NCBI GenBank assembly: GCA_030829155.1
Contig: JAURBD010000010.1
Location: 1-26,748, forward strand
DNA: 26,748 bases
Reading direction: 5' to 3'
Source: Flavobacteriaceae bacterium
GTDB taxonomy: Bacteria > Bacteroidota > Bacteroidia > Flavobacteriales > Flavobacteriaceae
A program made the position numbers and the translations under genes. The first letter of the stretch is position 1. Every line of letters begins with the position of its first letter. The notes below the pieces were generated by a model. That model made no database searches. It was not told where the DNA came from and worked only from the letters and a program-made list of their open reading frames with translations. Of this stretch, positions 16,048 to 24,133 are shown piece by piece.

Positions 16048-16055
16048 CAAAATTA
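16048..16055 (-). promoter_or_regulatory. -7 promoter box 4 bases before the rlmH start codon
   Basis: TAATTTTG on the minus strand is an exact TANNTTTG match, followed by ATCT and the ATG at 16043. A clear -33 TTG is lacking. Confidence 0.45.
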
Positions 16056-16151
16056 CAAAAACTCCTTTTGAGTTTATATTCGGAATCTCTCAAAATAGAT
16101 TACTTTTTTAAAAAATAGACAGAAGCTGTTTAAAAGTTGATTGTGTATTAG

Positions 16152-16159
16152 TATTTTTG
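16152..16159 (+). promoter_or_regulatory. -7 promoter box of the YihY/BrkB gene
   Basis: TATTTTTG is an exact TANNTTTG match ending 10 bases before the ATG at 16170. It is divergent from the rlmH box in the same 126-base gap. The -33 element is weak. Confidence 0.4.
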
Positions 16160-16169
16160 ATGTATTGAC

Positions 16170-17093
16170 ATGAAAGAAAAATTAAAAAAAATCCCAGTAA
16201 TAGGAGAGCTTGTCCAGGCACTTGAGCTTGTTAAGTTGCCAGGTACAAATGATTTTTCTTTTTACAGTCTTATTGAAATGTATATCCTTGGGATTATTCG
16301 CGGTGCATTTTCAGCTCGGGCTGGGAGTATTTCGTTTAGTTTTTTTATGGCATTATTTCCATTTCTACTTTTTGTTTTAAACTTAATACCTTTTATTCCC
16401 TTTATTAATTTTGATGGGGTTTTGTTGGAATTTATTGAAGCTTTACTTCCAAAAGAAACTCATGTGTTTTTTTCATCAATTTTTGAGGATATTCAAGGCA
16501 AACCTCGAGGTGGTTTACTTTCATCTGTATTTATTTTATCAATTTTTCTTACAGCTAATGGTGTAAATGCAATTTTTGCAAGTTTTGAAGAATCCTATCA
16601 TGTTGATCTTACCCGCAATTTTTTTAAGCAATACTTTATATCTGTTGGGGTAGGAATTTTATTGGCTTTTCTTTTGCTGGTTGCGGTTGCGGTTTTTATT
16701 TTGTTTGAACTTTATTTTTTAAGGAATTTACAGGACTTGATACCCAATACAGTAAACTGGATTCGAGTTGGTCAAATTTTCTTTTTTGTACTATTGACCT
16801 ATTTTTCTATTGCAGTTTTGTACTTTTTTGGAACTGTTGAAGGAAAAAAGACACGATTTTTTTCACCCGGAGCATTCATGACTACTTTTTTGCTCATTAC
16901 AAGCACCTATCTTTTTGGAATATATGTTGATCGTTTTTCTAATTACAATCAATTGTACGGTTCAATTGGAGCCTTACTTTTATTCATGTTGTACATTTGG
17001 ATCAATTCAACCTTGCTGCTTTTGGGCTTTGAGCTCAATGCGACCTTAAATAAATTGAAGAAACAACCCAAAGCTAATTCATCAGATACCTAA
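16170..17093 (+). CDS. YihY/virulence factor BrkB family inner membrane protein
   Basis: A 307-residue integral membrane protein of the YihY/BrkB family (PF03631 type), formerly misnamed ribonuclease BN. After a cytoplasmic N-terminus of about 45 residues comes the family signature RGAFSARAGSISFSFFMALF, then about six membrane spans, including LLAFLLLVAVAVFILFELYF. The family-typical end reads NYNQLYGSIGALLLFMLYIW (about residues 264-283) and LLLLGFELNATLNK. The molecular function of the family is not established. It lies 10 bases upstream of priA on the same strand and is probably cotranscribed, though no functional link is known. Confidence 0.92.
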   Translation: MKEKLKKIPVIGELVQALELVKLPGTNDFSFYSLIEMYILGIIRGAFSARAGSISFSFFMALFPFLLFVLNLIPFIPFINFDGVLLEFIEALLPKETHVFFSSIFEDIQGKPRGGLLSSVFILSIFLTANGVNAIFASFEESYHVDLTRNFFKQYFISVGVGILLAFLLLVAVAVFILFELYFLRNLQDLIPNTVNWIRVGQIFFFVLLTYFSIAVLYFFGTVEGKKTRFFSPGAFMTTFLLITSTYLFGIYVDRFSNYNQLYGSIGALLLFMLYIWINSTLLLLGFELNATLNKLKKQPKANSSDT

Positions 17094-17103
17094 GATTCAA
17101 CTC

Positions 17104-19557
17104 ATGCAATTTTTTATTGATGTATTGATCCCTTTGCCTTTACCAAAGCCTTTCACCTATTGGGTAAGTAAAGAAGAGTTTGAATTTCTGAGCCCTGGCT
17201 TTCGAGTTGGAGTTCCTTTTGGTAAAAGTAAAATGTATACAGCTATTGTTTTTGCTTTGCATCAAGTTGCTCCCAAGACCTATGAACCCAAAACAATTGA
17301 AGTTATTTTAGATGATCATCCTGTAGTTACACAACAGCAATTAAAATTATGGGAGTGGATGTCTTCATATTATTTGTGCTCAATGGGTTCGATACTCAAA
17401 GCAGCGCTTCCTTCGGCCTTACTGTTGACCAGTGAAACCATGGTTCGGAAAGATACAGAGGTTGAAATTGCATCAGACTTGCTCTCAGATGAAGAGTATC
17501 TGGTTTTTGAAGCTTTAGAGAATAATAATATTCTGACAGTTGATGAAATTCGTAAAATAGTTGAACGTCAAAATATTTTTCCATTGATTCAATCTTTGAT
17601 CGAAAAAGAGGTAGTTTATTCATATCAAGAATTAAAAGAAAAATTCAAACCTAAACGGGTTCGTTATGTTCAGATAGCGAAAAAATATCGATCAGATTCT
17701 GCTTCTTCACTTTTATTTGAAAGTTTGAATAGGGCTCCAAAACAAAGTGCATTGGTTTTGGGCATATTCAGTATGATGTCCAATTTAGAAAAATGGACTC
17801 GAGTAAGTTCTTTGTTGAAAGTTACAGGATCTTCAAGTTCCAACCTAAAAGCTCTTTTGGATAAAGGGATTTTGATAGAGTGTTTTTTTGAAGAAGACAG
17901 GGTTCCTTATGCAGCTTCAAAAAACAAAAATGATTACAAATTGACTTCAAAACAAGAAGAGGTCTTTGAAACCCTAAATTCTGAGTTTGGTAAATACGAT
18001 GTCGTTCTTTTAGAGGGAGTGACCTCCTCAGGAAAAACACAGCTTTACTTTGAGATGATGGAAAATACGCTGAATGATGGAAAACAAGTTTTGTATTTGT
18101 TGCCCGAAATATCGTTAACATCTCAAATGATTCATCGATTACAGGATCGATTTGGTTCCAAGGTAGTAGTTTATCATTCTAAGTTTTCTGTTCATGAACG
18201 TGTTGAGGTTTGGAATAATATTTTGAACAAAGAATCAAAGGCTCAAATCATTCTGGGAGCTCGATCATCAGTTTTTCTTCCTTTTCAAGATTTGGGACTT
18301 ATTATTGTTGATGAAGAACACGAAGGCTCTTTTAAACAATTTGATCCTGCACCACGATATCATGCACGTGATTCTGCAATAGTTTTAGGGAAATTTCAAA
18401 AAGCTAGGGTACTATTAGGTTCAGCCACACCAGCAATTGAGACTCGCTACAACGTTGCTCGAAAGAAATATGGTTATGCACAACTCACAGAACGCTTTGG
18501 GGGAATTCAAATGCCCAAGATTAATTGTATTGATTTGAAGGAGGCACATCGAAAAAAACAAATGAAGGGGTTCTTTTCTCTGGAGTTAATAAGTTCGATT
18601 CAAGAGGTTTTAGACAATAAAAAGCAAGTTATTTTATTTCAGAATAGAAGAGGATATGCTCCAGTGATGGAATGTTTTAGTTGCGGTCACATTCCTCAAT
18701 GTACAAATTGTGACGTAACCTTGACTTATCATCAATATAATCAGCAATTGCGTTGCCATTATTGTGGATATAATATTGCAAAACCTACATCATGTAGTGC
18801 TTGTGGAAGTCAAAGTTTGGATGTAAAAGGTATGGGTACCCAACAAATTGAGGAACAGACCAATAAATTATTTCCAGAAGTTAAAGTTGCTCGAATGGAT
18901 TGGGATAGTACTAGAGGGAAGCGTTCTTTTGACAATATTATTGAATCTTTCACTCATGGAGAAGTTCAAATTCTGGTTGGGACACAAATGTTGACCAAGG
19001 GATTAGATTTTAAGAGTGTGGCTTTGGTTGGAGTTTTAAATGCAGATTCACTTCTCAATTTTCCTGAATTCCGAGCCCATGAGAGGAGTTTTCAAATGCT
19101 TTCTCAGGTAGCAGGTAGATCAGGGCGTTCAAAAGATCAAGGAAAGGTTTTGATTCAAACTTTCACCCCTGATCATCCAGTTTTGAATCAGGTTGTTCAT
19201 AATGATTATGAGGCTTTTTTTAATACTCAAATCAGAGAGCGAAAAGAATATTTATATCCACCATTTTATAGATTGATCCGTATTACATTAAAATCAAAAG
19301 ATTATCATCAAGTTGATCAAGCTTCCCAATGGTTGGTAAATGCTTTGAACATAAGCATACAAGGCTCTGTTTTGGGTCCTGTTGATCCACCTATTGCACG
19401 AGTTCGCAATTTATTTCACAAGCAATTATTGATTAAACTTTTGGACAATTCGAATCGCAACAAAATAAAATATGTCGTGGTGTCTTCTTTGAAGAGCTTT
19501 TCGGCTATTGGAGCTTTCCGAAGTGTTCGTGTTTCTGTGGATGTTGATCCACATTAG
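17104..19557 (+). CDS. priA: Primosomal protein N' (replication restart helicase PriA)
   Basis: PriA recognises stalled forks and D-loops and reloads the replicative helicase. The 817-residue protein has the N-terminal 3' DNA-binding region (FIDVLIPLPLPKPFTYWV), a winged-helix region, Walker A GVTSSGKT (305-312), the DEEH box (403-406), LGSATPAIET, and the PriA-specific zinc module with eight cysteines (524, 527, 533, 536, 551, 554, 564, 567). Helicase motifs GTQMLTKGLDF and QVAGRSGRS follow. It is longer than the 732-residue E. coli protein; the extra length lies mainly in the region between the DNA-binding and helicase parts (about 110-270). The stop overlaps the convergent LytTR regulator stop by 4 bases. 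Confidence 0.97.
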   Translation: MQFFIDVLIPLPLPKPFTYWVSKEEFEFLSPGFRVGVPFGKSKMYTAIVFALHQVAPKTYEPKTIEVILDDHPVVTQQQLKLWEWMSSYYLCSMGSILKAALPSALLLTSETMVRKDTEVEIASDLLSDEEYLVFEALENNNILTVDEIRKIVERQNIFPLIQSLIEKEVVYSYQELKEKFKPKRVRYVQIAKKYRSDSASSLLFESLNRAPKQSALVLGIFSMMSNLEKWTRVSSLLKVTGSSSSNLKALLDKGILIECFFEEDRVPYAASKNKNDYKLTSKQEEVFETLNSEFGKYDVVLLEGVTSSGKTQLYFEMMENTLNDGKQVLYLLPEISLTSQMIHRLQDRFGSKVVVYHSKFSVHERVEVWNNILNKESKAQIILGARSSVFLPFQDLGLIIVDEEHEGSFKQFDPAPRYHARDSAIVLGKFQKARVLLGSATPAIETRYNVARKKYGYAQLTERFGGIQMPKINCIDLKEAHRKKQMKGFFSLELISSIQEVLDNKKQVILFQNRRGYAPVMECFSCGHIPQCTNCDVTLTYHQYNQQLRCHYCGYNIAKPTSCSACGSQSLDVKGMGTQQIEEQTNKLFPEVKVARMDWDSTRGKRSFDNIIESFTHGEVQILVGTQMLTKGLDFKSVALVGVLNADSLLNFPEFRAHERSFQMLSQVAGRSGRSKDQGKVLIQTFTPDHPVLNQVVHNDYEAFFNTQIRERKEYLYPPFYRLIRITLKSKDYHQVDQASQWLVNALNISIQGSVLGPVDPPIARVRNLFHKQLLIKLLDNSNRNKIKYVVVSSLKSFSAIGAFRSVRVSVDVDPH

Positions 19558-20249
19558 TCATTTGCCCATAAGTTTTGAAATATCTTTTTCTTTGAGCGAC
19601 TCAGAGGAATGGCTGTTTTGTCTAAGAAAATCATGGTTTGTGAAAAACTTTTTACCCAATCAATGTTGATGATGTATGATTTATGACATCTAAAAAAAAG
19701 CTTTTTGGGAATACGTTCTTGTATTTTTTTCATTGAAGATAGAACGATGTACTTTTTTTTGGGGGTAACAATTTTGATATAATCCCCCATAGCTTCTATC
19801 CATTGGATTGAAGAAAGGATTATTTTTTCAGTTTTAAGGTTGTGTTTTACTTCAATGCTTTGTATCGATTCTTGATTTATGTTTGTGAAGGGTAATTTTT
19901 CTTTTTTCATTCGATCTAATGCGATGTTAAATCGATTTAAGTTTAGTGGCTTGGGAATAAAATCCAATATTCCTATTTCATATCCTTTGACTGCATGTTT
20001 TGATCTTTTTGAAGTAAAAATTATTTTTTTTTGCAGTTTTTGACGCTCAATACAATTGATGATTTTTTCAATATCTAATGAAGGGTCTATAAGAATTAAA
20101 TCTGCATTCTCATATTGTAAGAAATTTTTTAATTCATTGTAATTAGAGAACTCTCCGACTAGGTTTAACAACTCCAGCTCATTTAAGTGTTGTCTTGTCC
20201 GAATGCGTTCGGATTCATAGGGGTCTAGAATGACATAATTCAGTTCCAT
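19554..20249 (-). CDS. LytTR-family response regulator, orphan, with a partly degenerate receiver domain
   Basis: A 231-residue DNA-binding regulator. Residues about 1-118 form a receiver domain. The phosphoacceptor position is probably Asp55 (LILIDPS), with Thr79/Ser80 and Lys100 (FIPKPLN) in the conserved positions. The usual acidic pair near the N-terminus is reduced to Asp9-Pro10 (VILDPYE), and the usual MPxxxG after the phosphoacceptor is absent, so phosphorylation may be weak or lost. Residues about 133-231 are a LytTR DNA-binding domain (IQWIEAMGDYIKI, RCHKSYIINIDWV, IPLSRSKKK). No histidine kinase is adjacent. Targets are unknown; it stands alone between the convergent priA and the divergent ribosomal protein operon. 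Confidence 0.9.
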   Translation of the reverse strand: MELNYVILDPYESERIRTRQHLNELELLNLVGEFSNYNELKNFLQYENADLILIDPSLDIEKIINCIERQKLQKKIIFTSKRSKHAVKGYEIGILDFIPKPLNLNRFNIALDRMKKEKLPFTNINQESIQSIEVKHNLKTEKIILSSIQWIEAMGDYIKIVTPKKKYIVLSSMKKIQERIPKKLFFRCHKSYIINIDWVKSFSQTMIFLDKTAIPLSRSKKKIFQNLWAND

Positions 20250-20323
20250 GGAGTCTAATAAGCATGAAGTTAATTCAAATTAATGATTCTATCTTGATTA
20301 TGATTAAAAAAGAGTGATAAATG

Positions 20324-20354
20324 TTTGGTTTCCCTACCTAATTGCTTATTTTTG
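20324..20354 (+). promoter_or_regulatory. Promoter of the rpsF-rpsR-rplI operon (TTTG-N19-TATTTTTG)
   Basis: TTTG at 20324-20327 and TATTTTTG at 20347-20354 are separated by 19 bases, a perfect match to the Bacteroidota consensus. The ATG of rpsF is 21 bases downstream, giving a short 5' UTR. This is the best promoter in the window. Confidence 0.72.
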
Positions 20355-20375
20355 CACACTTAAAATTATATAAAT

Positions 20376-20714
20376 ATGAACCATTACGAAACTGTTTTCA
20401 TTTTGAATCCCGTTTTATCTGATGAACAGATAAAGGAAACAGCTAAGAAATTTGAAGACCTTTTGAAAGCAAAAGGTGCCAAATTTGTTAACAAGGAAGA
20501 TTGGGGGCTAAAGAAGTTAGCTTACCCCATTCAAAACAAAAAAAGTGGCTTTTACCACCTTTTTGAATTTACTGCTCCCGGAGACGCGATTGCGCCTTTA
20601 GAGGTGGAATTTAGAAGAGATGAGCGCATCATGAGATACCTCACTGTAAGTCTTGACAAGCATGCCATTGCTTGGGCAGAGAAAAGAGTAAAAAAATCTA
20701 AAGCAAAAGCCTAG
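20376..20714 (+). CDS. rpsF: 30S ribosomal protein S6
   Basis: S6 binds the central domain of 16S rRNA together with S18. The 112-residue protein begins MNHYETVFILNPVLSDEQIK and contains WGLKKLAYPIQNKKSGFYHL and the RRDERIMRYLTV strand, all characteristic of S6. A short Lys-rich end follows. It is first in the conserved rpsF-rpsR-rplI operon, with rpsR starting 5 bases after its stop, and has a strong promoter upstream. Confidence 0.97.
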   Translation: MNHYETVFILNPVLSDEQIKETAKKFEDLLKAKGAKFVNKEDWGLKKLAYPIQNKKSGFYHLFEFTAPGDAIAPLEVEFRRDERIMRYLTVSLDKHAIAWAEKRVKKSKAKA

Positions 20715-20719
20715 TAATT

Positions 20720-21016
20720 ATGTCAAAAATAGAAGAACAATCTAAAGGGAGAAAAGAAGGAGAAATCCGATATTTAACTCCTCTAAATATAGAAACTAAC
20801 AACAAAAAGAAATATTGTCGTTTCAAAAGGTCCGGTATTAAATACATAGACTACAAAGACGGTGATTTCCTACTGAATTTTGTAAACGAGCAAGGTAAAT
20901 TACTTCCACGCCGTTTAACAGGAACATCTTTGAAGTATCAAAGAAAAGTTTCTGTAGCTGTTAAACGTGCTCGTCATTTAGCTTTAATGCCCTATGTAGG
21001 CGATTTATTAAAATAA
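20720..21016 (+). CDS. rpsR: 30S ribosomal protein S18
   Basis: S18 partners with S6 on the small-subunit platform. The 98-residue protein contains KKKYCRFKRSGIKYIDYKDG, then the conserved PRRLTGTSLKYQRKVSVAVK and RARHLALMPYV. It has an extended N-terminus of about 30 residues (MSKIEEQSKGRKEGEIRYLT) compared with 75-residue E. coli S18, as is usual in Flavobacteriia. It lies in the middle of the S6-S18-L9 operon. Confidence 0.97.
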   Translation: MSKIEEQSKGRKEGEIRYLTPLNIETNNKKKYCRFKRSGIKYIDYKDGDFLLNFVNEQGKLLPRRLTGTSLKYQRKVSVAVKRARHLALMPYVGDLLK

Positions 21017-21028
21017 AAACTTAAATCA

Positions 21029-21475
21029 ATGGAACTGATACTCAGAGAAGATGTACAAAACCTTGGATTTAAGGATGACATCGTAAAAGTAAAAAATGGA
21101 TATGGACGTAACTTCTTAATCCCGAATGGGAAAGCAGTTATCGCAACTTCTTCTGCGCGAAAAGTACTTGCAGAGAATATAAAACAACGTACATTCAAAG
21201 AGCAAAAGCTAGTTGATGACGCGAATAAAATTGCTAAAAAGCTTCAGGCACTTGAAATTAAAATAAAGTCAAAAGTAGGGAGTGGTGACAAATTATTTGG
21301 TTCAATCGGAAGCCAAGACCTTTCTGCCGCTTTTGAACAAAATGGTCATGAAATTGAGAAGAAGTTTATTAACCTTCCAGGAAAAACGATCAAGCGTCTT
21401 GGGGCATATGAAGCAACTGTTCGTTTACATAGAGCAGTGGTTGTCCAAGTTGCTTTTGAAATTATTGCAGAATAA
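21029..21475 (+). CDS. rplI: 50S ribosomal protein L9
   Basis: L9 binds domain V of 23S rRNA near the L1 stalk. The 148-residue protein starts MELILREDVQNLGFKDDIVK and has NGYGRNFLIPNGKAVIAT, the long central helix, and a C-terminal domain with GDKLFGSIGSQDLSAAF. Size and motifs are normal. It is the last gene of the rpsF operon and is followed 31 bases later by an intrinsic terminator. Confidence 0.97.
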   Translation: MELILREDVQNLGFKDDIVKVKNGYGRNFLIPNGKAVIATSSARKVLAENIKQRTFKEQKLVDDANKIAKKLQALEIKIKSKVGSGDKLFGSIGSQDLSAAFEQNGHEIEKKFINLPGKTIKRLGAYEATVRLHRAVVVQVAFEIIAE

Positions 21476-21506
21476 TCATAAAAAGTTTCAACGCAATACA
21501 AATCAG

Positions 21507-21535
21507 CCCCACTTTATCAAGGTGGGGTTTTTTTT
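21507..21535 (+). terminator. Rho-independent terminator after rplI
   Basis: CCCCAC (21507-21512) pairs with GTGGGG (21522-21527), with a 9-base loop that can be partly closed by further TT/AA pairs, followed at once by eight T residues (21528-21535). The next base is the A of the ATG of the DUF6495 gene. Confidence 0.9.
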
Positions 21536-22012
21536 ATGGAATATAAACGATTATCTAAAGAACAATTCGAAGCTTTACACAAAGAGTTTGCTACTTTTTT
21601 AGCTGCTTATTCTATTGACAAAAAAGAATGGGATCAACTTAAAGTTAAACATGCAGACCAGGCTGAATCTCTCTTGAATAAATTTAGTGATTTGGTCTGG
21701 AATGACGTTCTTACTAAAAATTTATTTGTAGAACACCATAATCCTAATCATTTATTTTTGTTTGAGTGTTTAGAAGAAAAAATGAATTTGATTTTAGTAA
21801 AAACAGAACAAAATTCAATTGATTTCACTACTCAAGATGGGATTAAGTGGATGGAAGTTAATATGCATTCAGATTCAGTTTCTATATTTCGATCACAAAA
21901 GAAATACAACAATCGAAAACAGGATATTTTTGATTTAATTATGAAAGGAGGACGTTTGTCAGAAGGTACCTTTTATAAAAGTATTTACTCTTTTCTTTCA
22001 AAGACTAGTTAA
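21536..22012 (+). CDS. DUF6495-like protein of unknown function
   Basis: A 158-residue, probably cytoplasmic protein without signal peptide or membrane spans. The start MEYKRLSKEQFEALHKEFATFL and the segments FSDLVWNDVLTK, HLFLFECLEEKMNLI and IDFTTQDGIKWM match my memory of DUF6495, a Flavobacteriia-restricted family often found near hisS, as here. No function is known. The ATG directly abuts the T-tract of the rplI terminator, and no in-frame alternative start occurs before Met82, so this start must be right. No promoter box was seen upstream, so expression may depend on read-through of the terminator. hisS follows 39 bases later on the same strand. Confidence 0.85.
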   Translation: MEYKRLSKEQFEALHKEFATFLAAYSIDKKEWDQLKVKHADQAESLLNKFSDLVWNDVLTKNLFVEHHNPNHLFLFECLEEKMNLILVKTEQNSIDFTTQDGIKWMEVNMHSDSVSIFRSQKKYNNRKQDIFDLIMKGGRLSEGTFYKSIYSFLSKTS

Positions 22013-22051
22013 AAATAGGATATTTGTTTAAAGATAAACTCATATAACAGC

Positions 22052-23428
22052 ATGAAGCCATCCATACCTAAGGGTACAAGAGATTTTTCACCCAAAGAAG
22101 TTGCCCAAAGGAGTTATTTAAAAAATATTCTTTCTTCTTCTTTTCAAAATTACGGTTTCGAGCCTATCGAAACGCCTTCCTTTGAAAAAACAACTACACT
22201 TCTTGGTAAATATGGAGAAGAAGGAGATCGTTTGATTTTTAAAATCTTAAATTCTGGTGATAAACTCAAAAAGGCTGATTTGGATGCATTAGCGAATCAA
22301 AAACTTGCTGTCTTTTCAAATTCTCTTTCTGAGAAAGCGTTACGTTATGATTTAACGGTTCCTTTTGCGCGCTATGTGGTACAACATCAAAACGACATTA
22401 GTTTTCCCTTTAAACGTTATCAGATTCAACCTGTTTGGAGAGCAGATCGTCCCCAACACGGTCGCTTTCAAGAGTTTTTTCAGTGTGATGCTGATATTGT
22501 TGGTAGTAAATCACTTTGGCAAGAGGTTGAGTTATGTGGGTTATATGACGATGTTTTTCATCGTTTACATTTAAATGGGGCTCTTTTGAAAATTAATAAT
22601 CGAAAAATTTTAGCTGGAATAGCTGAGGTTTTGGGAGCTTCTGAACGTATTATTGATTTTACGGTTGCTCTTGATAAATTGGATAAAATTGGTCAAGAGG
22701 GAGTAATCAATGAACTTTTGTCAAAAGGTTTTTCAGAGGATTCTGTAAATAAAGTATTACCTCTAATGGGGTTGACAGGTGATTTTAATACAAAACTTGA
22801 GCTTTTGTCTGTTTACCTTGAAAGCTCTGAACAGGGGATTGAGGGAGTTGAGGAACTTCGTTTTGTTGTTGATACGGTTTCTCATTTAGGTTTAAAGTCC
22901 ATTAAATTAGATATTGATGTTACCTTGGCACGAGGGTTAAATTACTACACAGGTTGTATTTTTGAAGTATTGGCTCCTAAAGAGATTAAGATGGGATCTA
23001 TTGGTGGAGGTGGGCGTTATGATGATCTGACTGCAGGTTTTGGCCTTAAAGATACCAGCGGTGTAGGTATTTCTTTTGGTTTTGATCGAATTTATCTGGT
23101 TCTGGAAGAACTCAATTTATTCCCTAAATCTGCACAAAAAAGTACGCAAGTTCTTTTTGCAAATTTTGGTTCAGAATATGCTGTTGCTTGCCTGAAAATG
23201 ATTCAAGAGTTACGATCCCATAATATCAGATCTGAATTTTATCCTGATGCTACAAAAATGAAAAAGCAGTTTTCTTATGCTAATGCAAAAGAAATACCAT
23301 TTATGGTCGTTTTGGGTTCTGAAGAATTTCAAAATAAAACTTTTATTTTGAAGGATATGAATTCGGGCAATCAAACATCACATTCACTAGCAGAGTTTGA
23401 AGAAGTAATTTTAAAGGTTATTTCTTAG
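22052..23428 (+). CDS. hisS: Histidine--tRNA ligase
   Basis: HisRS charges tRNA-His with histidine. The 458-residue class II synthetase starts KPSIPKGTRDFSPKEVAQR and shows motif 1 (ENYGFEPIETPSFE-like, here QNYGFEPIETPSFE), LRYDLTVPFARYV, motif 2 (QPVWRADRPQHGRFQEFFQC), the HisA motif RGLNYYTGCIFEV, motif 3 GGGGRYDDL, and an anticodon-binding domain at the C-terminus. All expected elements are present. Its 3' end faces the lipoprotein gene with a 3-base gap. Confidence 0.97.
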   Translation: MKPSIPKGTRDFSPKEVAQRSYLKNILSSSFQNYGFEPIETPSFEKTTTLLGKYGEEGDRLIFKILNSGDKLKKADLDALANQKLAVFSNSLSEKALRYDLTVPFARYVVQHQNDISFPFKRYQIQPVWRADRPQHGRFQEFFQCDADIVGSKSLWQEVELCGLYDDVFHRLHLNGALLKINNRKILAGIAEVLGASERIIDFTVALDKLDKIGQEGVINELLSKGFSEDSVNKVLPLMGLTGDFNTKLELLSVYLESSEQGIEGVEELRFVVDTVSHLGLKSIKLDIDVTLARGLNYYTGCIFEVLAPKEIKMGSIGGGGRYDDLTAGFGLKDTSGVGISFGFDRIYLVLEELNLFPKSAQKSTQVLFANFGSEYAVACLKMIQELRSHNIRSEFYPDATKMKKQFSYANAKEIPFMVVLGSEEFQNKTFILKDMNSGNQTSHSLAEFEEVILKVIS

Positions 23429-23431
23429 TAG

Positions 23432-24133
23432 CTAATCCGTTCGGAAGGTGTAAATTCCAGAATCACTTTTGTTTCCATTACTGTCAACGGCAATTACTTT
23501 CCAACTATAAGCAGTTTCACTTTGAACTTCAATATTGGTTTCTGAAGTTGTTGAAATTGCATCGATTTGTTTTATAAATGTAGAGGCATCTGTTTTGTCC
23601 AAGTAAAGCTCGAAATAATCTAAATCTCCATCTACATCAGATCCAGCCCAGTTTAAGATAATCTCTCCATTTAAAGGAGTTACTGTTGTTCCTGATCTTG
23701 GTGCTAATAATTCTGTAGGAAAAGGGGCATAGTTTGTAATCCCTGAACTTGCCAAATAAAACTTCCATGAAACACTACTTGCATCAGTACTACCTTCCTC
23801 TCCTTTGGCCGTAATAATCCAAGAATAAGGGTAACCATTAAGAAGTGTTACCGAAAGCGAGGTTCCACTTGTTTCAAAACTTTGATTTTGATTGTTATCC
23901 AAATTTGTTAGAGACAACACGTATCTCTCAGCATTTCGAGAACTATTCCACCTAAACTCAAGACTGCTTTGCGAGTCATTTATGGACACCCCTTCTTGAC
24001 AGGTTTCATTGTTCACTGGAAAACTTAATGTCGGGATAGCTGGATCTAGAGGTGCTGGTGAACTGGAACAACTCCATAAAATTAAGGTAAATCCGATCAA
24101 TGCAATAAATAATTGTATCTTTTTCATTTTCAT
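23432..24133 (-). CDS. Lipoprotein with two fibronectin III-like domains
   Basis: A 233-residue predicted lipoprotein. The signal peptide ends in LILWSC with lipid Cys22, followed by a Ser/Pro linker. Two Ig/fibronectin III-like domains follow: about 35-130 (FRWNSSRNAERYVLSLTNLD, YPYSWIITAKG) and about 137-233 (NWAGSDVDGDLDYFELYLDK, TAYSWKVIAVDSNGNKSDSG). The YSW-x-V/I motif is repeated in both. It has no enzymatic signature and is probably a surface or periplasmic adhesion or anchoring module. The ATG overlaps the stop of the upstream TSP3/T9SS gene in a TAATG arrangement, so the two are translationally coupled and probably act together. A second in-frame ATG at 24127 is possible. Confidence 0.82.
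   Translation of the reverse strand: MKMKKIQLFIALIGFTLILWSCSSSPAPLDPAIPTLSFPVNNETCQEGVSINDSQSSLEFRWNSSRNAERYVLSLTNLDNNQNQSFETSGTSLSVTLLNGYPYSWIITAKGEEGSTDASSVSWKFYLASSGITNYAPFPTELLAPRSGTTVTPLNGEIILNWAGSDVDGDLDYFELYLDKTDASTFIKQIDAISTTSETNIEVQSETAYSWKVIAVDSNGNKSDSGIYTFRTD

Noticed and set aside
22013..22051. GATATTTG upstream of hisS as a promoter
   Set aside because: One mismatch at an important position and no -33 element; co-transcription with the DUF6495 gene is as likely.
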